DNA from: Methylobacterium sp. Leaf112
GTDB lineage: Bacteria; Pseudomonadota; Alphaproteobacteria; Rhizobiales; Beijerinckiaceae
Assembly (NCBI RefSeq): GCF_001423295.1
Contig: NZ_LMNG01000004.1
Span: 41,984 to 105,983, forward strand
DNA length: 64,000 nucleotides
Direction of reading: 5' to 3'
In this document: positions 47,149-54,677 of the stretch, piece by piece
Numbering within the stretch: the first letter of the stretch is position 1
How the letters are laid out: each line of letters opens with the position of its first letter
Translations under genes and position numbers: made by a program
The notes under the pieces: generated by a model
Seen by the model: only the letters and a program-made list of their open reading frames with translations
Told to the model about the DNA's origin: nothing
Database searches by the model: none

Positions 47149-47768
47149 TCCTCGTCATCGACAATTACGATTCCTTCGTCTTCAACGTGGTGCGGTACTT
47201 CGAGGAACTCGGACAGACCGTGCGGGTGGTGCGCAACGACGCCGTCGATGTCGCCGGCATCCGGGCGCTCGCCCCCGAGGCGATCGTGATCTCGCCCGGC
47301 CCCTGCACGCCCACCGAGGCCGGCATCTCGCTCCCCGCCATCCGCGAGCTGTCCGGCGCGATCCCCCTGCTCGGCGTCTGCCTCGGCCACCAGGCCATCG
47401 GGGCGGCCTTCGGTGGTCGCGTCGAACGGGCAGGCCGGCCGCTCCATGGCCAGGCGACCCCCATCACCCACGGGGGGCAAGGCCTGTTCGCCGACCTGCC
47501 GAGCCCGATGCAGGTGGGACGCTACCATTCCCTCATCGTCACGCCGGAGCCCGGCATGGAAAGGTCGCTCACCGTGGACGCCGTCTCGGCCGAGGGCGAG
47601 GTGATGGCCCTGTCCCACACGCAGCATCCGACCTGGGGCATCCAGTTCCACCCGGAATCCGTGCTGACCGAGCACGGCCACGCCCTGTTCGGCAATTTTT
47701 TGGAGTTGGCCCGCGCCTGGCGCGCGGGGGAGGGGCAGGAGCGGGTGCGGTCCCATGCCGTGGTTTGA
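47145..47768 (+). CDS. pabA: Aminodeoxychorismate synthase component II (glutamine amidotransferase)
   Basis: A 207-residue class I glutamine amidotransferase supplying ammonia to PabB. It has LVIDNYDSFVFNVVRYFEEL, VISPGPCTPTEAGIS, the nucleophile Cys in LLGVCLGHQAIG, and the His-Glu part in WGIQFHPESVLTEHG. It begins at GTG overlapping the pabB stop and ends 14 bases inside pabC. TrpG is nearly identical in fold, but the operon and PabB partner settle the role; a dual role with TrpE is possible in some bacteria. Confidence 0.93.
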   Translation: MILVIDNYDSFVFNVVRYFEELGQTVRVVRNDAVDVAGIRALAPEAIVISPGPCTPTEAGISLPAIRELSGAIPLLGVCLGHQAIGAAFGGRVERAGRPLHGQATPITHGGQGLFADLPSPMQVGRYHSLIVTPEPGMERSLTVDAVSAEGEVMALSHTQHPTWGIQFHPESVLTEHGHALFGNFLELARAWRAGEGQERVRSHAVV

Positions 47769-48573
47769 CGGCGCCCTCATTGCGGGGCCGACGGCCCAGT
47801 TCGACCTCGCCGACCGGGGCCTGACCCTGGGCGACGGGGTGTTCGACACGGCGCTCGCCCGCGACGGCCGCATCGTGTTCGAGGCCGCGCATGTCGCGCG
47901 TCTGGCCGCCGCCACGCGGGCCCTCGGGTTCTTCGTCGACCCGGCGCGCATCACGCAAGCCATGCGGGCCGTGGCCGACGGGGCAGGGGAGCTGGCGGCG
48001 ATCCGCACTACCGTGACCCGGGGCGCGGGACCGCGCGGCCTCGCGCCCCCGGCCGAGCCGCGCCCGGTCCTGTGGGCGAGCGCGGCGCCGCTCCCGCCCG
48101 CCCTGCCCTTCGCCTCCCTGACGCTGCATCCCACGGACATCCGCCGCAACGACACCTCGCCGGCCGCGCGCTGGAAGACGCTCGGCTACCTCGACGCCGT
48201 GCTGGCGGCGGGGGAGGCGCAGGCGGCCGGGTTCGACGAGGCCCTGTTCTGCAACACCCACGGGCGCGTCGCCTGCGCCGGCACTGGCAACCTGTTCGCG
48301 GTGTTCGGCACCCGCCTCGTCACCCCGCCCCTGTCGGAGGGCGTGCTCGCCGGCATCGTCCGCGCCGAACTTTTAGGATTGGCCCCGGGCCTCGGGCTCG
48401 TGGTCGAGGAGCGGCCCCTCGAACTCCCGGACTTCCTCGGCGCCGAGGCGGTGTTCCTCACCAATTCCCTGCGCGGGCTGGCCCCCGTGCGGGCCGTCGG
48501 CGCGACGGCGTTTGCCGAGCATCCGGCCGTCACGGCCTTGAGCGAGGCCCTGCGCGCGGCCATGCGGGCGTGA
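47755..48573 (+). CDS. pabC: Aminotransferase class IV, probable aminodeoxychorismate lyase
   Basis: A 272-residue fold-type IV PLP enzyme. The PLP Lys lies in ARWKTLGYLDAVLAAGEA, and the strand DEALFCNTHGRVACAGTGNLF and the final TNSLRGLAPVRAV are standard for the class. In the pab operon, PabC converts 4-amino-4-deoxychorismate to p-aminobenzoate and pyruvate. The branched-chain aminotransferase and D-amino-acid transaminase share the fold, but the context makes PabC the best call. Overlaps pabA by 14 bases; its TGA overlaps the GTG of the following gene. Confidence 0.9.
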   Translation: MPWFDGALIAGPTAQFDLADRGLTLGDGVFDTALARDGRIVFEAAHVARLAAATRALGFFVDPARITQAMRAVADGAGELAAIRTTVTRGAGPRGLAPPAEPRPVLWASAAPLPPALPFASLTLHPTDIRRNDTSPAARWKTLGYLDAVLAAGEAQAAGFDEALFCNTHGRVACAGTGNLFAVFGTRLVTPPLSEGVLAGIVRAELLGLAPGLGLVVEERPLELPDFLGAEAVFLTNSLRGLAPVRAVGATAFAEHPAVTALSEALRAAMRA

Positions 48574-48974
48574 CCGGGCCGCGCGATCACCGCTGGTGGC
48601 TGCGCCTCGCCCTGATGGCGGCCTACGGCTTCATCGGGATCGTGCATCTCGCCGCCCCCGACGCGTTCCTGCCGATCATGCCGGACTGGGTGCCGGCCCC
48701 GCGCCGCGTGGTGATCCTCACGGGCCTCTGCGAACTCGCCGGCGTCGCCGGCCTGATCTGGCCGCCGACCCGGCGCTGGGCCGGCATCGGGCTCGCCCTC
48801 TACGCCGTCTGCGTGTTCCCGGCCAACATCAAGCACGCGGTGGAGGGCATCCCCGTCGCCGGCCTGCCGGATTCGTGGTGGTATCACGGGCCGCGCCTCG
48901 CGTTTCAGCCGGTCTTCGTCTGGTGGGCCCTCTACGCCACCCACGTGATCGACTGGCCCCGCCGGACCAAGTGA
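48570..48974 (+). CDS. DoxX-like small membrane protein
   Basis: A 134-residue polytopic membrane protein of the DoxX-like family with four hydrophobic stretches: RLALMAAYGFIGIVHLAAPD, VVILTGLCELAGVAGLIW, WAGIGLALYAVCVFPANIKH, and FQPVFVWWALYATHV. It starts at GTG overlapping the pabC stop (GTGA), so it is translationally coupled to the p-aminobenzoate genes. No link between this family and folate synthesis is known to me. A multi-hairpin repeat follows its stop. Confidence 0.8.
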   Translation: MTGPRDHRWWLRLALMAAYGFIGIVHLAAPDAFLPIMPDWVPAPRRVVILTGLCELAGVAGLIWPPTRRWAGIGLALYAVCVFPANIKHAVEGIPVAGLPDSWWYHGPRLAFQPVFVWWALYATHVIDWPRRTK

Positions 48975-48990
48975 GGGCAGGGCGTCCGTG

Positions 48991-49096
48991 TCCGGGATTC
49001 CGAAGGGGTCACCCCTTCGGCGGGTGTCGGGGAGAGCCCGACGAAGACCACCAGGGCTCCGCCCTGGACCAGCGAAGGGCTAGCCCTTCGCACCCT
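48991..49096. repeat. Multi-hairpin intergenic repeat, copy A
   Basis: About 106 bases made of successive near-perfect dyads: CCGAAGGGG/CCCCTTCGG, GTCGGG/CCCGAC, CAGGGC/GCCCTG and GCGAAGGGC/GCCCTTCGC. A second copy in the same orientation lies at 52174-52293. Both copies sit between the 3' ends of convergent genes, so each could act as a bidirectional transcript end. Repeats of this look are, as I recall, dispersed in related genomes. Confidence 0.85.
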
Positions 49097-49101
49097 GACT
49101 C

Positions 49102-49953
49102 TCACCTCTTCTCGGCTCGCTTCACCGCCGTCCAGGCGGCCTCCATGGTGTCTAGGGACGCGTCGCCCAGCGTATTCCCGTCGGCCGTGAGGCGGGCCGC
49201 CATGGCGGTGAAGCGCCGCTCGAACTTCGTATTCCCTAATCTCAAGGAATATTCCGGATCGATCCCGAGATGGCGGGCGAGGTTGGCCACCGAGAACAGC
49301 AGATCGCCGACCTCCTCGATCACATCCGCCGGGGTGCCGTTGAGCATGGCGTCAGCGACCTCGTCGGTCTCCTCGCGGACCTTGGCGACGACGTCGGCCG
49401 AGTCCGACCAGTCGAAGCCGTAGGTCGCCGCCCGGGCCGAGAGTTTTTCCGCGCGGCTGAGGGCGGGCAGGGCGCGGGCGATGCCGTCGAGGGGACCCGG
49501 GTCGCGCGTCGGCCGCCCCGCCCGCTCGGCCGCCTTGATCGCCGCCCATTGCCGCTCCACCGCCGCCGGATCGCGCAAGGATGAGCCCGCCGGTACCGGG
49601 CCGCCGTCGGGGGCGAACACGTGCGGGTGGCGCCGGACCATTTTGGCGACGATGGCGTCCACCACGTCCGAGAAGGTGAAGCGCCCGGCCTCCTCGGCGA
49701 TCCGGGCGTGGAACACGACTTGGAGCAGCAGGTCGCCGAGCTCGTCGCGCAGATCCGCCGCGTCGTCCCGTTCGATGGCGTCCACGACCTCGTGGGCCTC
49801 CTCCACGGCGTAGGGTGCGATGGAGGCGTGCGTCTGGGCGAGGTCCCAGGGGCAACCCGTCTCCGGGTCGCGCAGGGCCGCCATCAGGGTCAGGAGCGCG
49901 TCGATGGTCAAGGGAGACTCCGGGACGTTTGCGGCGAGGGCGAAGGAACCCAT
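49102..49953 (-). CDS. mazG: Nucleoside triphosphate pyrophosphohydrolase MazG
   Basis: A 283-residue enzyme with two tandem MazG domains, hydrolysing (d)NTPs to monophosphates and pyrophosphate. The first domain has CPWDLAQTHASIAPYAVEEA and LRDELGDLLLQVVFHARIAEE; the second has VREETDEVADAM and VIEEVGDLLFSVANLARHLG. The metal-binding EExxE/ExxD acids are intact in both. The stop is 6 bases from repeat copy A and the gene is divergent from the iteron/repA region. Confidence 0.95.
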   Translation of the reverse strand: MGSFALAANVPESPLTIDALLTLMAALRDPETGCPWDLAQTHASIAPYAVEEAHEVVDAIERDDAADLRDELGDLLLQVVFHARIAEEAGRFTFSDVVDAIVAKMVRRHPHVFAPDGGPVPAGSSLRDPAAVERQWAAIKAAERAGRPTRDPGPLDGIARALPALSRAEKLSARAATYGFDWSDSADVVAKVREETDEVADAMLNGTPADVIEEVGDLLFSVANLARHLGIDPEYSLRLGNTKFERRFTAMAARLTADGNTLGDASLDTMEAAWTAVKRAEKR

Positions 49954-50450
49954 AGCCGATCCGGCCGGGGAGGGGTGAGGCTGGGGACAGATCCGGGACA
50001 GGCGGTGCGCATCCCTTCAAAAGCCCCCCAAAACCCCCTTTGCCCAGCGTGTTCGTTAAACCGAACGGCGCCCGATCCCCTTAGGAAAGGTATCAGTAAG
50101 AGATTCTCAGAGAGTCAGTTATGCAGGTTATATGAGAAGCCGAAAACATGCGTGCGCAGAAGGGGTTGAGCCCTGTTCGCGTATCGAACTCTGCGTGGTT
50201 TCGTATCGAACTCTGCGCCGGTCCGTATCGAACTCTGCGTGGGAAACGGGGGTGGGCGTATGGGATTCGGCGCATCCGCGTATTGGGTTCGGCGTGGAAA
50301 CCGGATCCGGCCGGTGAACTCCGGGGATAGTTCGAAAACCGACCCCGTATCGAACTCTGCGTGCCGCCCTCGCCCGGTCCGGACGCGCGACCCGCAGGAT
50401 CGAATTCACGAGTCCCGGCCGGTGGATAGCCGGGATGACGCCGTCCGCCC
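49954..50450. other. Candidate iteron-type replication origin region
   Basis: About 500 non-coding bases between mazG and repA. An AT-richer stretch at roughly 50090-50135 (containing GTTATGCAGGTTATATGAG) could be a DNA-unwinding element. It is followed by four exact and two degenerate 16-base direct repeats (50180-50361). A GTTCG/CGAAC dyad lies at 50051-50066. This is the layout of an iteron-controlled plasmid origin beside its Rep gene. I see no clear consensus DnaA box. Function is inferred. Confidence 0.65.
50180..50361 (+). repeat. Iterons (16-base direct repeats, 22-base period)
   Basis: CGTATCGAACTCTGCG occurs exactly at 50180-50195, 50202-50217 and 50224-50239, at a strict 22-base period (two helical turns), and again at 50346-50361. 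Two diverged copies, CGTATGGGATTCGGCG (50257-50272, 12 of 16) and CGTATTGGGTTCGGCG (50279-50294, 11 of 16), are also 22 bases apart. Same-face spacing is the hallmark of Rep-binding iterons. The spacers are only 6 bases, so this is not CRISPR. Confidence 0.85.
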
Positions 50451-51626
50451 GTGAGACTCCCGTGCCCCGGATCGGGCATGGTCCCGTCCTCATGGCGCCG
50501 CATCGGCGCGGACGGCACGGGTTCGGGATCGCGGCTTTTGGGGATCGAGGACACATTGGCGGGCATCCGCGACGCCGATCTCCTGGCCGAGGTCGAGGCG
50601 GCGCGCGGCGGCTTCCTGTTCGCCACCATCGCGGAGACCATCCTGCACCGGCAGCGGGCGCGGGACGCCGAGGCCGCCGCCCGCGGGGCCGTCGCCGGGC
50701 GGCGGCAGGCCATGGCGCGCGACCAGCGCCGGCGCGACGCCGTGCGCGAGGTCATCGAGAACGAGCCCACGGGGCCCGAGAACCTCCAGCACATCCACTC
50801 GGTGCTGGCGCTCTGCGGCCTGCCCTACCGGGACCCCGGCGACGCCCGTGAGTTTTTTCGGGAATACGGCCGCAATTCCCTCAGTCTCCTGGCCGGACGC
50901 CTGAAGAACCCCGCCACCGGCGAGATGGAGTTCCAGGGCCTGCCCTACGGCCCCAAGGCTCGCCTCGTGCTCCTGCACCTCTGCACCGAGGCCGTGCGCC
51001 AGCGAAGCCCCACCATCGCGGTGGCCGACAGCCTGTCGGGCTTCATGAAGGAGATGGGATTCGCCGTCACCGGCGGCGAGCGCGGCACCATCCGGCAGTT
51101 CAAGGAGCAGCTGGCGCGGCTCGCCGCCTGCACCCTGCAGATCGGCCTGTGGGACGGGGCCGGCAGCGCCAGCACCCTCAACGTCCCGCCGTTCCGCCAG
51201 CTCGACCTGTGGCTGCCGCAGGGCGCCGACGGGGTGGTCTGGCAGAAGAGCGTCCAGTTCCACCAGGATTTCTACGACAATCTGATCCAGCACGCCCTGC
51301 CGGTGGACATCCGGGCCGCCCGGGCGTTCTCGGGCTCCGCGCGCAAGCTCGATCTGCTGTTCTGGGTCGGCTACCGCCTGCGCGCGCTCCAGCGCCCCCT
51401 CCGGCTCACCTGGGACAACCTGCACAGGCAGTTCGGCGCCGACAATGCCAGCATCCGCAGCTTCCGGCAGGCCTTCAAGGCGGATCTCGCCCATCTGCAG
51501 GAGGTGTTCCCGAAGCTGCCGATCCGGCTGGACGACAACGGCATGCTGCTCCAGCCGGCCGATGCCGGCGCCCTGCTGATTCCGCCGCGGGCCGGCAAGC
51601 CGGCCCGGAAGGCCGTCGCGGCCTGA
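50451..51626 (+). CDS. repA: Plasmid-type replication initiator RepA
   Basis: A 391-residue protein resembling the RepA_C family of plasmid replication initiators. Key segments are FQGLPYGPKARLVLLHLCTE, AVRQRSPTIAVADSLSGFMK, GGERGTIRQFKEQLARL, and a C-terminal winged-helix-like part with LFWVGYRLRALQRPLRLTWD. The N-terminus to about residue 90 is Arg/Ala-rich and helical. The start is uncertain: GTG 50451 is the longest, with ATG at 50478 and later starts possible. It lies 89 bases after the last iteron. Rep genes with iterons are normally plasmid-borne, which makes its presence among chromosomal housekeeping genes notable. Confidence 0.85.
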   Translation: MRLPCPGSGMVPSSWRRIGADGTGSGSRLLGIEDTLAGIRDADLLAEVEAARGGFLFATIAETILHRQRARDAEAAARGAVAGRRQAMARDQRRRDAVREVIENEPTGPENLQHIHSVLALCGLPYRDPGDAREFFREYGRNSLSLLAGRLKNPATGEMEFQGLPYGPKARLVLLHLCTEAVRQRSPTIAVADSLSGFMKEMGFAVTGGERGTIRQFKEQLARLAACTLQIGLWDGAGSASTLNVPPFRQLDLWLPQGADGVVWQKSVQFHQDFYDNLIQHALPVDIRAARAFSGSARKLDLLFWVGYRLRALQRPLRLTWDNLHRQFGADNASIRSFRQAFKADLAHLQEVFPKLPIRLDDNGMLLQPADAGALLIPPRAGKPARKAVAA

Positions 51627-51669
51627 CGCGTCGGTGATGGAAGGCAGGGAATAATACGCATTCTCTTGT

Positions 51670-51727
51670 CTCCATGGAATATTCCGATAATCCTACGGGC
51701 GGGGATTAATTAGAATATTCCATGGAG
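51670..51727. promoter_or_regulatory. Perfect 15-base inverted repeat covering the ribosome site of the HTH gene
   Basis: CTCCATGGAATATTC (51670-51684) pairs perfectly with GAATATTCCATGGAG (51713-51727) across 28 bases. Each arm carries the small palindrome (G)GAATATTCC. The right arm ends in GGAG, the ribosome site for the ATG at 51733. It may be an operator for the encoded HTH protein, or an RNA hairpin hiding the ribosome site. The area is strikingly AT-rich for this genome. Confidence 0.7.
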
Positions 51728-51732
51728 TGGCG

Positions 51733-52164
51733 ATGTTTCCGAACGAGGCCGAGATCGAAGCCGCTCTGGCTGTCCTGCGTCGACAGCGCGACGCCCTCGA
51801 CCGGCAGATCGCCGACCATGCCCTCTACCTCGAACTCGGCCGCCGCCTCGGTGCGGCCTCCCGCCCATCTCCGGCGCCGACGGCCGAACCCGAGGCGCGC
51901 CCGGGCGAGGACATCGCCGCCGCCCGCCGCCACGGGCGCGCCCTGGTGGCCGCCGCCCTCGACATCCTGCACGAGGCCAACCGGCCGCTGCATGCGGGCG
52001 AGATCCTGCCCGGCCTGACGGCACGGGGTTTCGACCTGCCCGGCCACGATCCGGTGGCCGCCCTCAACACCCGCCTGTGGAAGCGCTCCGGCCCCGGTGG
52101 CCCCCTGCGGCGCCTCGGCGACGCGGTCTACGCACCCTCGGAGGAGGAGGCCGATCGGGCGTGA
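51733..52164 (+). CDS. Small coiled-coil / HARE-HTH-like protein
   Basis: A 143-residue protein. Residues 5-35 form a coiled coil (AEIEAALAVLRRQRDALDRQ). After a Pro/Ala linker, residues about 68-135 resemble the HARE-HTH winged helix: AALDILHEANRPLHAGEILP, LTARGFDLPGHDPVAALNTR, LWKRSGPGGPLRRLGDAVYA. HARE-HTH domains bind DNA and often sense or bridge modified DNA. I chose ATG 51733 with GGAG five bases upstream; GTG 51727 is in frame. It is 106 bases downstream of repA and could regulate it or itself. Followed by repeat copy B. Confidence 0.72.
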   Translation: MFPNEAEIEAALAVLRRQRDALDRQIADHALYLELGRRLGAASRPSPAPTAEPEARPGEDIAAARRHGRALVAAALDILHEANRPLHAGEILPGLTARGFDLPGHDPVAALNTRLWKRSGPGGPLRRLGDAVYAPSEEEADRA

Positions 52165-52173
52165 GCCTTCCGG

Positions 52174-52293
52174 TCCGGGATCCCGAAGGGGTCACCCCTT
52201 CGGCGGGTGTCGGGCAGAGCCCGACGCAGAACCCAGGGCCGGTCTTTGTAAATTCTTGCCTGGACCCGCGAAGGGCTCGACCCTTCGAACCCG
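52174..52293. repeat. Multi-hairpin intergenic repeat, copy B
   Basis: About 120 bases in the same orientation as copy A (48991-49096). The first two dyads are conserved (CCGAAGGGG/CCCCTTCGG and GTCGGGC/GCCCGAC) and the last is similar (CGAAGGG/CCCTTCG). The third stem is altered by an AT-rich segment (GTCTTTGTAAATTCTTG). It lies between the convergent HTH gene and xoxF. Together the two copies bracket the mazG-repA segment as direct repeats about 3.2 kb apart. Confidence 0.82.
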
Positions 52294-52297
52294 GACA

Positions 52298-54109
52298 TCA
52301 GTCCGGCAGGGCGAACACCGTGAGCTGGCCCCCCAGCGCCGTGTAGTTCGCGAGCGCCGCGTAGCCGCCCACGGCGCCGGCGCCGTCGTTGGGGTCCGTG
52401 AGACCGGCGGCCAGCCCGATGCCGGCCCAGCCGCCGATCCCTGAGAGCACCGCCACGTATTGCCGGCCCCTGTGGGTGTAGGTGGTCACGTTGCCGACGA
52501 TGCCCGACGGGGTCTTGAACCGGTAGCGTTCCCGGCCGGTCCGGGCATCGATGGCCTTGAGATGGCCTTCGAGGGTTCCGTAGAACACCACGTCCCCGGC
52601 GGTGGCGAGGACGCCCGACCACACGGAGAACGGCTCGGGAATCGACCAGGCGATCCGTCCGCGCACCCCGTCCCAGGCCGTGAGGCTGCCGGTGTGGCCG
52701 TCGCCCGGCGGCGGCTGCAGGCTCAGGGTGGCGCCGACATAGGGCAGGCCGGGCGTGTAGGTCACCCGGAACGGCTCGTAGGTCATGCAGATGTGGTTGG
52801 TCGGCACGTAGAACAGGCGCGTCCGGGGCGAGTAGGCCGCCGGCTGCTGGTTCTTGGCGCCGATGGCGCCGGGGCAGATGCCCGGGGTGGTCTCGTCTTC
52901 GCCGGTCCGCTCGGGGGCGTAGCGCGGATCGAGGACGGGCCGGCCGTAGGTTTTCGAGGCCCGGTCGAGGTCGATGTGCGTGGCCCAGTTCACCGCCGGA
53001 TCGAACTTCTCCGCCACCAGGAGTTCGCCCGTGGCGCGGTCCAGGGTGTAGGCGAAGCCGTTGCGGTCGAAATGGGTGAGCAGCGTCCGCATGCGGCCGT
53101 CCATCGCCTGGTCGGTCAGGATCATCTCGTTGACGCCGTCGTAGTCCCACTGGTCGTGGGGCGTCATCTGGTAGAGCCAGCGCGCCCGGCCCGTATCCGG
53201 ATCGCGGGCGACGATGGACTGCGCCCAGCGGTTGTCGCCGGGGCGCTGGCCGGGGTTCCAGGTCGAGGGATTGCCGGTGCCGTAATACATGAGGTTCAGG
53301 GCGGCATCGTAGGCGTACCAGCCCCAGGTGCAGCCGCCGCCGGTCTTCCACTGGTCGCCCTCCCACGAGGCCAGGGAGGAATCCCGGCCGATGGGCCGGC
53401 CCAGCACGGTGGTGGTTTCGGGATCGACGCGCATGTCGGCGTCCGTGCCCATGGAGTAAGCCCGCCAGAGGCGCCGGCCCGTCTTCGCGTCGTAGGCGGT
53501 GAGGTGGCAGCGCACGCCGAACTCGCCGCCCGAAAGGCCGACGAGGATCTTGTCCTTCACCGGCAGGACCGTGGCGGTGTTGGTCTCGCCCCGGGCCGGA
53601 TCGCCGTTGCGGACCGCCCAATTCACCCGGCCGGTCGCGGCGTCGAGGGACACCAGCGTGGTGTCGGCCTGGTGCAGCAGAATCGCCCCATCCGCGTAGG
53701 CCAGACCCCGATTGACCGTGTCGCAGCACAGCATCGCGACGACGGACGCATCCTGCTTGGGCTCGTACTTCCAGAGGATGCGGCCGTCGTGGTCGAGGTC
53801 CAGGGCATAGACGATGTTGGGGAACGGCGTGTGGACGTACATCACCGCGCCGACCACCAGCGGGGCGCCTTCGTGCCCACGCAACACGCCCGTCGAGAAG
53901 GTCCAGGCGACCTGGAGGCGGGCGACGTTCTCGGCCGTGATCCCGTCGAGGGGCGAATAGCGGGTGTTGGCCGCGTCCACGGTCTGGAGCATCGGCCCGC
54001 CCGTCGCGTCCTGGGCCGGCTCCTGGGCTCCCGCGGGGAGGGTGGCCCCGGCCAGGGCGGCAAGACCAAGAAGACCAAGACCAAGACAGGGCGGTAGCGC
54101 GCGACGCAT
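52298..54109 (-). CDS. xoxF: XoxF-type lanthanide-dependent methanol dehydrogenase
   Basis: A 603-residue periplasmic PQQ dehydrogenase with a signal peptide ([20 protein letters not shown]). It has the vicinal disulfide Cys128-Cys129 ([17 protein letters not shown]) and metal/PQQ ligands Glu196, Asn280 and catalytic Asp322. The extra Asp324 (QWDYDGVNE), where calcium-type MxaF has Ala, is the lanthanide hallmark. The numbering runs at a constant +19 to the MxaF ligands 177/261/303. It oxidises methanol, and often formaldehyde, to feed C1 metabolism. No cytochrome xoxG, binding protein xoxJ or mxa genes are adjacent, so it is an orphan xoxF copy whose partner must lie elsewhere. Confidence 0.95.
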   Translation of the reverse strand: MRRALPPCLGLGLLGLAALAGATLPAGAQEPAQDATGGPMLQTVDAANTRYSPLDGITAENVARLQVAWTFSTGVLRGHEGAPLVVGAVMYVHTPFPNIVYALDLDHDGRILWKYEPKQDASVVAMLCCDTVNRGLAYADGAILLHQADTTLVSLDAATGRVNWAVRNGDPARGETNTATVLPVKDKILVGLSGGEFGVRCHLTAYDAKTGRRLWRAYSMGTDADMRVDPETTTVLGRPIGRDSSLASWEGDQWKTGGGCTWGWYAYDAALNLMYYGTGNPSTWNPGQRPGDNRWAQSIVARDPDTGRARWLYQMTPHDQWDYDGVNEMILTDQAMDGRMRTLLTHFDRNGFAYTLDRATGELLVAEKFDPAVNWATHIDLDRASKTYGRPVLDPRYAPERTGEDETTPGICPGAIGAKNQQPAAYSPRTRLFYVPTNHICMTYEPFRVTYTPGLPYVGATLSLQPPPGDGHTGSLTAWDGVRGRIAWSIPEPFSVWSGVLATAGDVVFYGTLEGHLKAIDARTGRERYRFKTPSGIVGNVTTYTHRGRQYVAVLSGIGGWAGIGLAAGLTDPNDGAGAVGGYAALANYTALGGQLTVFALPD

Positions 54110-54220
54110 GGGATCCCCTCGGGTGTGGTTCGGGGAGGTCTAGGCGATTTCAACCCTCACGGCTCATGCGCGAAGGGACGCGGGCGGAGAGCCCGCCCGC
54201 GTCCTCGATCGGGAGCCGAA

Positions 54221-54556
54221 TCAGTAGAACGGCCCGTAGACGGGGCGGGGGCCGTAGAACGGGCGCGGTGGTCCGTAGGCGTAGCCCGGCCCGTAGAAGC
54301 GCCGGGGGCCGTAGAACGGACGCGGTCCGTAGCCGTAGCCCCGGTAGATCGGCCGGCACCGTCCCCAGCGATTGGGCGCCCAACCGGGGCCGCAACCGAA
54401 GGCGACGGTCTGCACCGTGGCATCCGTGGGGGAACCGGCAAACGGGGCCGCGAGGGTGCCGGCGGGAGCCGGGGGCAGCGGAGCGGCATGGGCGGCCGAG
54501 GCGAGGCCGACACCGCAGGCGACGGCGAGAGCCGCGACGAGCGCGTTCACAGACAT
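54221..54556 (-). CDS. Small exported GCG_CRPN-type repeat protein
   Basis: A 111-residue exported protein. A signal peptide (LVAALAVACGVGLASAAHA) precedes the conserved VAFGCGPGWAPNRWGRCRP segment (GCG...CRP), followed by a tail of repeated FYGP/YGP units (PFYGPRRFYGPGYAYGPP and more) rich in Tyr, Gly, Pro and Arg. This fits the GCG_CRPN prefix-to-repeats family, common in methylobacteria and relatives, function unknown. An AAGGG site lies upstream of the ATG. The tail probably varies in repeat number between strains. Confidence 0.82.
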   Translation of the reverse strand: MSVNALVAALAVACGVGLASAAHAAPLPPAPAGTLAAPFAGSPTDATVQTVAFGCGPGWAPNRWGRCRPIYRGYGYGPRPFYGPRRFYGPGYAYGPPRPFYGPRPVYGPFY

Positions 54557-54677
54557 GGAACAGACCCTTCTGCTGTTGTGAGGGCGATCCGGCCGCGAGG
54601 ACCGGATCGCCAACCAAAATGCCCCCGCCCGGCTGAACGCTCGCTGACATGATCTGGGCGCGATTGTGATCCCCGGC

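Noticed and set aside
50180..50361. CRISPR array
   Set aside because: Repeats are 16 bases with 6-base gaps in the regular block, there are no spacer-length unique segments and no cas genes. Iterons explain it better.
51670..51727. Terminal inverted repeats of an insertion sequence
   Set aside because: The arms are only 28 bases apart and there is no transposase or target duplication. A regulatory role fits better.
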